This document shows, piece after piece, positions 16,236 to 21,853 of a stretch of 21,853 nucleotides of DNA. Below the pieces are notes generated by a model that saw only the letters and a program-made list of their open reading frames with translations, had not been told where the DNA came from and did not search any database. The stretch is from contig CALJIG010000071.1 in NCBI GenBank assembly GCA_937974175.1, forward strand, positions 1 through 21,853. The letters run 5' to 3'. The position numbers were made by a program, and so were the translations under genes. This DNA comes from an uncultured Ignavibacteria bacterium. Its GTDB lineage: Bacteria > Bacteroidota > Ignavibacteria > Tepidaquicellales > Tepidaquicellaceae. Numbering within the stretch: the stretch's first letter is position 1; each line of letters starts with the position of its first letter.

Positions 16236-17758
16236 CAGCTTCTTGCTCCTCTTACTCTGAATTGTTCCTTTCTGATAATACCGTAAAGGTCGTTTCCTCT
16301 GCCGGAGATTTTTACATCACCGATAAGTTCAAGCTGCATAGGCCTTGCTCCTGCTGCCACCATTCCGCCTCCGGCATAATGACCTGCAAGTGAATTTGTT
16401 AGTCCGCCGCCGTTAATCCACTCGAAGAATCCTGAGCCGAATTTATTCACAACGGATTTTTTTATAACATATTCACCGGGCGTAAGCATTGCAGGAACGG
16501 TATCAGTATCTCCGAATCCCTGAACCTGTCCGCCTTTATTAAGCCCTTGAATAATTCCTTTAGCAGCTTCAAGTGCAAGCCATGCTGCAGCAAGAGCAGG
16601 AAGGTCGGTAATTAAAGATAATCCGAATGAAGTAATTCCTTTAGCTGCCGCCGCACCCTTAGCTGCGAAAATCATTGCCTGAACACTAGTGATAAATGTG
16701 TTTACAATGCTTTTCAAAAAGTTTTTAAATGCATCGGGATTTCCCTGCGCAAGCCCGGTGAAGAATGAACCGATGTTCTGTCCGACACCCTGAATTGTCT
16801 CGTCAAAAACTTTCATCATGGCGATATTCTTTTTATTAAATATGGCTTGAAACGCTTCTTCGTCGGGCACATAATTTTCCTTCGTTACATTCCTCTGAGA
16901 TGCCCGAGGGCGAACTCCATTATCAATATAAGCGTTACTTGAAATGTTGTTTTGTGAAATGGAACTAGCAAAGTTTTTTTCAATATCATTGTTTTTGTTC
17001 CCCGCACCTTTACCACTGTTCTCTTTCTCTAGTTTTTCAATCTTCGCCTTAATATCATCAATTTTTTGTATAGCATTCAAAATATCCATACCTGTAGTAG
17101 TTGCATCGTACACGATACCCGGAACAGTAAATTTTTTTGAAACATCTTTAAAAAAAGATAGTATAGAAAAAAATACACTCGGATCTAAAAAATCTTCTGC
17201 AGTCTTCGCATCCTTTACTTTAGGATTATTTTTAGCATACTCTAACCATTCGTTATATTTACTTTCAAAGTAACTCTTCCATCTTGGGTCATCTATACTT
17301 GCATTTTTTAAGTCGGAATCCGGATCAGAGATAGTTACACCCTCTATAATAATAGGTTTTTCTTTAAGATTATCCTGAGGATTATACACATCCTGATTTT
17401 GTCTTATCTGAACACTACTAAATGACTTTTTTATCAATAGCATCATTATTGCAGCAAATGTGCCCCCCGGACCGGCAAAAGATATCGCCGTGGTGGCTGC
17501 ATCGCCTATAGCTTCGGCAATAACTCTATCAAATTCTTCTTCAGCATCTTTAAGCTGTCTTTTTAATTCCCGTAATTTTTCTTTAGGATTGTCATTGGAA
17601 TTGAATGCTGAACTTAAATTTGAAGTGAAATTTTTCGCTTCTAAGGAGGCTTCATTCAATGAATTTCTAATTAATCTGATCTTGTAGTTGTAAGCATCCA
17701 AAAATCTCAGGTTATTTTCATTAAAAAGTTCTTTTAAATTTATTGATTCAAGATTCAT
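16235..17758 (-). CDS. Tape-measure-like protein TMP1, full-length copy (507 aa)
   Basis: The N-terminus (SINLKELFNENNL) and residues 30-55 resemble those of the two paralogues to the right. Next come coiled coil (57-80), a Gly/Ala hydrophobic patch (84-112), a unique centre (113-295) with a second coiled coil near 230-247, shared block A (300-347, AFQAIFNKKN ... NPDAFKNF), and a hydrophobic Ala-rich stretch (350-405). Shared block B (409-452) follows, with GDTDTVPAMLTPGEYV and FFEWINGG. This block is typical of siphovirus tape-measure C-termini. A tail (about 477-507, DVKISGRGNDLYGIIR) is found only in this copy. It sits first in the coupled operon with the hub-like gene. The family sets tail length and helps deliver DNA. 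At 507 aa it is short for a tape measure. Confidence 0.7.
   Translation of the reverse strand: MNLESINLKELFNENNLRFLDAYNYKIRLIRNSLNEASLEAKNFTSNLSSAFNSNDNPKEKLRELKRQLKDAEEEFDRVIAEAIGDAATTAISFAGPGGTFAAIMMLLIKKSFSSVQIRQNQDVYNPQDNLKEKPIIIEGVTISDPDSDLKNASIDDPRWKSYFESKYNEWLEYAKNNPKVKDAKTAEDFLDPSVFFSILSFFKDVSKKFTVPGIVYDATTTGMDILNAIQKIDDIKAKIEKLEKENSGKGAGNKNNDIEKNFASSISQNNISSNAYIDNGVRPRASQRNVTKENYVPDEEAFQAIFNKKNIAMMKVFDETIQGVGQNIGSFFTGLAQGNPDAFKNFLKSIVNTFITSVQAMIFAAKGAAAAKGITSFGLSLITDLPALAAAWLALEAAKGIIQGLNKGGQVQGFGDTDTVPAMLTPGEYVIKKSVVNKFGSGFFEWINGGGLTNSLAGHYAGGGMVAAGARPMQLELIGDVKISGRGNDLYGIIRKEQFRVRGARS
16716..16862. repeat. Block A repeat, copy in TMP1
   Basis: This stretch of about 147 bp is a near-identical direct repeat of 18194-18340 in TMP2, with long shared runs around CCTGCGCAAGCCCGGTGAAG. 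Nucleotide similarity is much higher than in the flanking sequence, so the repeat is either recent or kept alike by recombination. Confidence 0.85.
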
Positions 17759-17901
17759 TGTTATATTTTAGTTATTTAACTTTTATGCAGTGACTATAAT
17801 TTAATCAGCAATTAAGTTGCGTAAATATTTTTTATATTGATTTTAATTATTCCCTAAATTATTTTGGGGTATATTTATGTGGTATAATATTAACTAAGGA
17901 T

Positions 17902-18207
17902 ATGAAATCTGTCTTTGAAGATATTTTAGTTATAGCACTTGGCATTTTCGGCACTCTTATTGTCGTTCCAAATTTTAAAAAAATTCTTGACAGAAAAGCT
18001 TTTTTCAGTAATATCAATACTGCAAAAATTATAAGAATTATCGTATGTTTAGCTTATATAGCTTTGGCTATTTATATGAAATATAATGTTAAAAACACAC
18101 CTAACGAAACATCTTATCTTTTGCTTTTTATTCTTTTAGGAGCAATATTATCCTTCATTAGTTTTAAGCTATATAAAAGTTATCCGGATAAAGAAAAAAG
18201 TTCTTAA
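17902..18207 (+). CDS. Small three-helix membrane protein TM1 (101 aa)
   Basis: Three hydrophobic segments are predicted (about 7-24, 43-59, 71-91), joined by short charged loops (NFKKILDRK, MKYNVKNTPNE). The tail SYPDKEKSS is basic and probably cytoplasmic. It lies on the strand opposite to all neighbouring tail genes, starting 143 bp from the divergent TMP1 start. Its 3' end overlaps the end of TMP2 (convergent) by 44 bp. Its last codons and stop lie inside the block A repeat, so the C-terminus was probably created by the recombination that truncated TMP2. AAGGA lies immediately before the ATG. No family recognised. Candidates include an immunity or superinfection-exclusion protein, by analogy only. 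Confidence 0.6.
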   Translation: MKSVFEDILVIALGIFGTLIVVPNFKKILDRKAFFSNINTAKIIRIIVCLAYIALAIYMKYNVKNTPNETSYLLLFILLGAILSFISFKLYKSYPDKEKSS

Positions 18208-19399
18208 AAGCATCTGGATTTCCCTGCGCAAGCCCGGTGAAGAATGAACCGATGTTCTGACCTACTCCCTGAATAGTTTCGTCAAAAACTTTCATCATAC
18301 CAATATTCTTTTTATTAAATATGGCTTCGAAGGCTTTTTCGGGATTAGTTACTTTTTTAGAGTTGCCCAGTTTTGGTTTCTGAGTTGCATAGTTTGCAGT
18401 TTCAGAAATTTCTTCACCCAATTCTTCTTCTTCAAAATGAGAGTTTTGTCCTGCTGCCCCGTTAAATCTTCTATAATCACCTATTTTCTGCTGATAAACT
18501 TTTTTTGTTTTCTTTTTGGGAATTCCACCTTTATGAGCTTCAGGCTCTAACTTCTCTTTTAATGTTTCAGTAAAAGCATTATCAATGTCTTTTAATTCTT
18601 TACGTGATTTATTTTTATAAGGCGCTTGAAGTTCATTTATTAATCTTTCTCTATCAATAAACCAATTGACAGCATTTTGTGTCTCCTTTGAATCTTTTAA
18701 CTGCTGATTTTTAGTAAGAAGAGCATTTGATGTTGATGAAGATAAATCACCTAAAGGTTTTCTTGAATATGTATCTTTAGTAAAATAATCTTCCGGTCTT
18801 ATTCCATCGGCTGAAACAATCCCGTAATATGTTGAAATGACATTGCCAACAATTCCCCCGATAGTACCAATCATTGTCATAAATGTATCAGTGGTAATTG
18901 CCTTAGTATCGAGTTTTGCGTCTTCGCCACGATCTTTTTTCTCTAAATATTGAATCAAATTTTTACTTTGAGACAAAGCATATGTCCAAAGAGCCATTCC
19001 CGGAAACGCTCCTGCTATTGCTGTGGCATAATTAAAAGTTTTATCTGATGGAGAAAGATTTGGGTAAGGTGGCGGCACAGCACGAACAACAATTCTATTC
19101 GGGTCATGAGATTCCGGGCGCCAGTTTTTCGGTCCAGGCCAATCTGCGTTAGAATTTTGTTGAATTTTATTTTTAAACTCTACAAGATTTTTTGAAGAAT
19201 CATTTATATTCTGGTTTAGTACTTTTATACCTGCACTGATTCCAGTAATTGAGTTTCCTAAATTATTAAAAAGATGCTGAGTCTTTTTATTTGAATCAGA
19301 GATTGTATCATTTAAATTTTTTAACAACACATTATTGTTGTTAAATAGTTCAAAGCTACGCAGTAGATTTTCGACTTTTATATTGTTAAAGTTTGACAT
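18164..19399 (-). CDS. Tape-measure-like protein TMP2, C-terminally truncated copy (411 aa)
   Basis: The N-terminus (MSNFNNIKVENLL, then NDTISDSNKKTQHLFNNLGNSI) aligns by eye with TMP3 and less well with TMP1. Centre 85-350 is unique: a Pro-rich stretch near 107-118, hydrophobic segments near 124-147 and 172-197, then a highly charged region (260-335). Block A (354-400) is nearly identical to TMP1. After NPDAFKNF the reading frame runs only 10 more residues, which are the antisense of the TM1 gene end. The Ala-rich segment, block B (PAMLTPGEYV) and the tail are missing. It is therefore a truncated or remnant copy, or a donor cassette for TMP1. It diverges from TM2 across 84 bp. No Shine-Dalgarno. 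Confidence 0.65.
   Translation of the reverse strand: MSNFNNIKVENLLRSFELFNNNNVLLKNLNDTISDSNKKTQHLFNNLGNSITGISAGIKVLNQNINDSSKNLVEFKNKIQQNSNADWPGPKNWRPESHDPNRIVVRAVPPPYPNLSPSDKTFNYATAIAGAFPGMALWTYALSQSKNLIQYLEKKDRGEDAKLDTKAITTDTFMTMIGTIGGIVGNVISTYYGIVSADGIRPEDYFTKDTYSRKPLGDLSSSTSNALLTKNQQLKDSKETQNAVNWFIDRERLINELQAPYKNKSRKELKDIDNAFTETLKEKLEPEAHKGGIPKKKTKKVYQQKIGDYRRFNGAAGQNSHFEEEELGEEISETANYATQKPKLGNSKKVTNPEKAFEAIFNKKNIGMMKVFDETIQGVGQNIGSFFTGLAQGNPDAFKNFFLYPDNFYIA
18194..18340. repeat. Block A repeat, copy in TMP2
   Basis: This is the direct repeat of 16716-16862. Similarity stops abruptly at about 18194, inside the 3' end of the plus-strand gene TM1, which marks a recombination breakpoint. Confidence 0.85.
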
Positions 19400-19483
19400 T
19401 TGGCTTTATAAATTTACTTGAATATTATTTTAACACCATATATATTTTAGGTATTGATTTAACTTTTATACTTAATTAAAAAT

Positions 19484-19714
19484 ATGCTTGAGACAATTAT
19501 TTTATTATTATTTGCAGTTTTGGTTTTAGTACTGCGACTTTGGAATCAAGTAAAATATCCGGATCGAGTTTTTAGAATTGATAAACTCCCGCGTGTTCCC
19601 TCTTTAAAAGATTTAAAAGAAATTTTACATTATAAACAAAAAAAGAAATTTTATGAAGAAGGATATGCTGATGAAATTGATGAACCCGATGAAAAAGAAC
19701 AAAACAGCAAATCA

Positions 19715-19726
<12 letters not shown>
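19484..19726 (+). CDS. Small single-pass membrane protein TM2 (80 aa)
   Basis: One N-terminal hydrophobic helix (residues 2-20, LETIILLLFAVLVLVLRLW) is followed by a long polar tail. The tail has a Pro-containing stretch (DKLPRVPSLKDLKE), a basic run (KQKKK) and an acidic end (ADEIDEPDEKEQ), probably cytoplasmic. It starts 84 bp from the divergent TMP2 start and its stop overlaps the TMP3 stop by 12 bp (convergent). It takes the same slot as TM1 and TM3 but is unrelated in sequence apart from its final codons (EQNSK). No family recognised and no Shine-Dalgarno seen. Confidence 0.6.
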
Positions 19727-21178
<1,452 letters not shown>

Positions 21179-21219
21179 ATTAAATTAAAATTAATTTAAA
21201 AATCCATTATCATTTATGG

Positions 21220-21227
21220 CAAAAATA
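21220..21227 (-). promoter_or_regulatory. Possible -7 box for TMP3
   Basis: On the minus strand this reads TATTTTTG, matching TAnnTTTG, about 42 bp upstream of the TMP3 start in the 97-bp divergent region shared with TM3. No -33 element was found. Confidence 0.2.
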
Positions 21228-21275
21228 ATAATTGATTTTACTAATTTATTTGGTTAGTTTTTAAAAAATTAAAGA

Positions 21276-21731
21276 ATGACTGAAGCCGGCAAAAACACTC
21301 AAAAGGAAAAAAGCAAACCTCCTAAACAACAGATAATAAATACAATACTATTTGGATTGGTATGCATAGGTACAATAATCTACTCTTTTAATTCTGCAGG
21401 ACCGTTATTTTTAACAGCTGTGGTTATTTTATTATTATTAACGATCACTTACCTCATTAGTATTTTAAAAGGTACTGAACAATATATGAACCAATATGTG
21501 CTTATTATACTTGTAATATGCACATTAGCATATTCTATATCACAAGGAAGGTTTAAACGTTTTATTTCAATGGACTGGCTTGCAACACCTATTCTTTTGT
21601 GCATTATCCCTTTGTTTAGTTTTATTACTATTATGAATATTATTAACATTGTGAAAAACAAAAAGAAACAAAGCGATATAACTTCAGTCGAAGAACAAAA
21701 CAGCAATCATCACGCCACTAAAGCAAAATAA
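21276..21731 (+). CDS. Small four-helix membrane protein TM3 (151 aa)
   Basis: A basic N-terminal segment (KNTQKEKSKPPKQQ) precedes four hydrophobic segments (about 20-36, 42-64, 72-89, 101-126). The C-terminal tail is polar (KNKKKQSDITSVEEQNSNHHATKAK). It occupies the slot divergent from TMP3 and convergent with TMP4, overlapping the TMP4 stop by 22 bp. The last codons lie in the conserved junction also found at TM2. It is the best supported of the three plus-strand membrane genes because it fills an otherwise empty 531-bp gap between tape-measure genes. No family recognised. Confidence 0.65.
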   Translation: MTEAGKNTQKEKSKPPKQQIINTILFGLVCIGTIIYSFNSAGPLFLTAVVILLLLTITYLISILKGTEQYMNQYVLIILVICTLAYSISQGRFKRFISMDWLATPILLCIIPLFSFITIMNIINIVKNKKKQSDITSVEEQNSNHHATKAK

Positions 21732-21735
21732 TCTT
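21693..21735. repeat. Conserved convergent junction, copy 2 (TM3/TMP4)
   Basis: This is the partner of 19697-19740: GAACAAAACAGCAA, then TCATCACGCC and CTAAAGCAAAATA, with one A fewer. Confidence 0.8.
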
Positions 21736-21853
21736 CATCTATAGTTATTTCTTCCCCGCCGTTTATCCATTCGAAAAATCCTGAACCGAATTTATTCACA
21801 ACTGATTTTTTTACAACGTACTCGCGCGGTGTAAGCATTGCATGTCATTATCG
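21710..21853 (-). CDS. Tape-measure-like protein TMP4, C-terminal fragment at window edge
   Basis: Reading leftwards from the edge, the minus strand encodes AMLTPREYVVKKSVVNKF, then GSGFFEWINGG, and ends EDYFALVA with a TGA at 21712-21710. This is block B, as in TMP1 and TMP3, with Gly of PGEYV changed to Arg. In the last nine bases of the window the frame meets TAA and TGA. Relative to the GDTDSVPAM stretch of TMP3, about seven bases appear to be missing. The gene is either a remnant or its edge sequence is unreliable. The 5' part lies outside the window. Confidence 0.5.

Noticed and set aside
16944..17273. 109-aa hydrophobic plus-strand ORF opposite the TMP1 centre
   Set aside because: It lies wholly inside TMP1, and antisense of Lys/Glu/Asn-rich coding sequence naturally reads as Phe/Leu/Ser. 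Unlike TM1-3 it does not sit in a gap.
21449..21706. 85-aa minus-strand ORF opposite TM3
   Set aside because: It is a shadow of TM3; the plus-strand product has the better start and the conserved junction.

Overview
The window looks like a chromosomal contig from an AT-rich, free-living member of the FCB group, most likely Ignavibacteria or a close relative of Bacteroidetes/Chlorobi. The main evidence is a secreted protein with a C-terminal type IX secretion (T9SS type A) sorting domain carrying the motif NYPNPFNP. Supporting signs are mostly AT-rich leaders without Shine-Dalgarno sequences and possible TAnnTTTG-type -7 boxes. No rRNA, tRNA or CRISPR array was seen.

Left part (1-6480). A pentapeptide-repeat lipoprotein (minus) and a 711-aa YCF48/BNR-like propeller protein with T9SS signal (plus) diverge from a 329-bp intergenic region. 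A roughly 300-bp array of GC-rich hairpins follows, then a comparatively GC-rich 166-aa hypothetical gene. Next come two tandem single-pass membrane mini-proteins, both exactly 45 aa with strong ribosome binding sites, and a small exported Spy-like helical protein followed by two terminators.

Middle part (6484-13776, minus strand). This is a compact four-gene operon in the order addB-like, S41 peptidase, GNAT acetyltransferase, addA-like. The AddA-like subunit has all SF1 helicase motifs but an apparently dead, shortened nuclease remnant. The AddB-like subunit has no Walker A but keeps an intact RecB-type nuclease motif and four cysteines for an Fe-S cluster. Together they would make a one-motor, one-nuclease end-resection enzyme.

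Right part (13846-21853). This is a phage-tail-like region. A tape-measure-like protein (TMP1, 507 aa) is translationally coupled to a 597-aa probable tail hub/distal tail protein and a 198-aa partner. Upstream of TMP1 are further tape-measure-like paralogues: TMP2 (truncated), TMP3, and the C-terminus of TMP4 at the edge. All three visible starts share a similar N-terminus, the centres are unrelated, and the C-terminal blocks are shared. Between consecutive paralogues, on the opposite strand, sits a different small membrane-protein gene each time (3, 1 and 4 predicted membrane segments). Each is divergent from one TMP and overlaps the 3' end of the next. The array therefore looks like tandem cassettes of [variable TMP + divergent membrane protein] separated by constant junctions. 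I know of no named system with this layout and consider it the most interesting part of the window. One hypothesis is co-varying tape-measure/superinfection-exclusion pairs; another is a reservoir of tape-measure modules exchanged by recombination.
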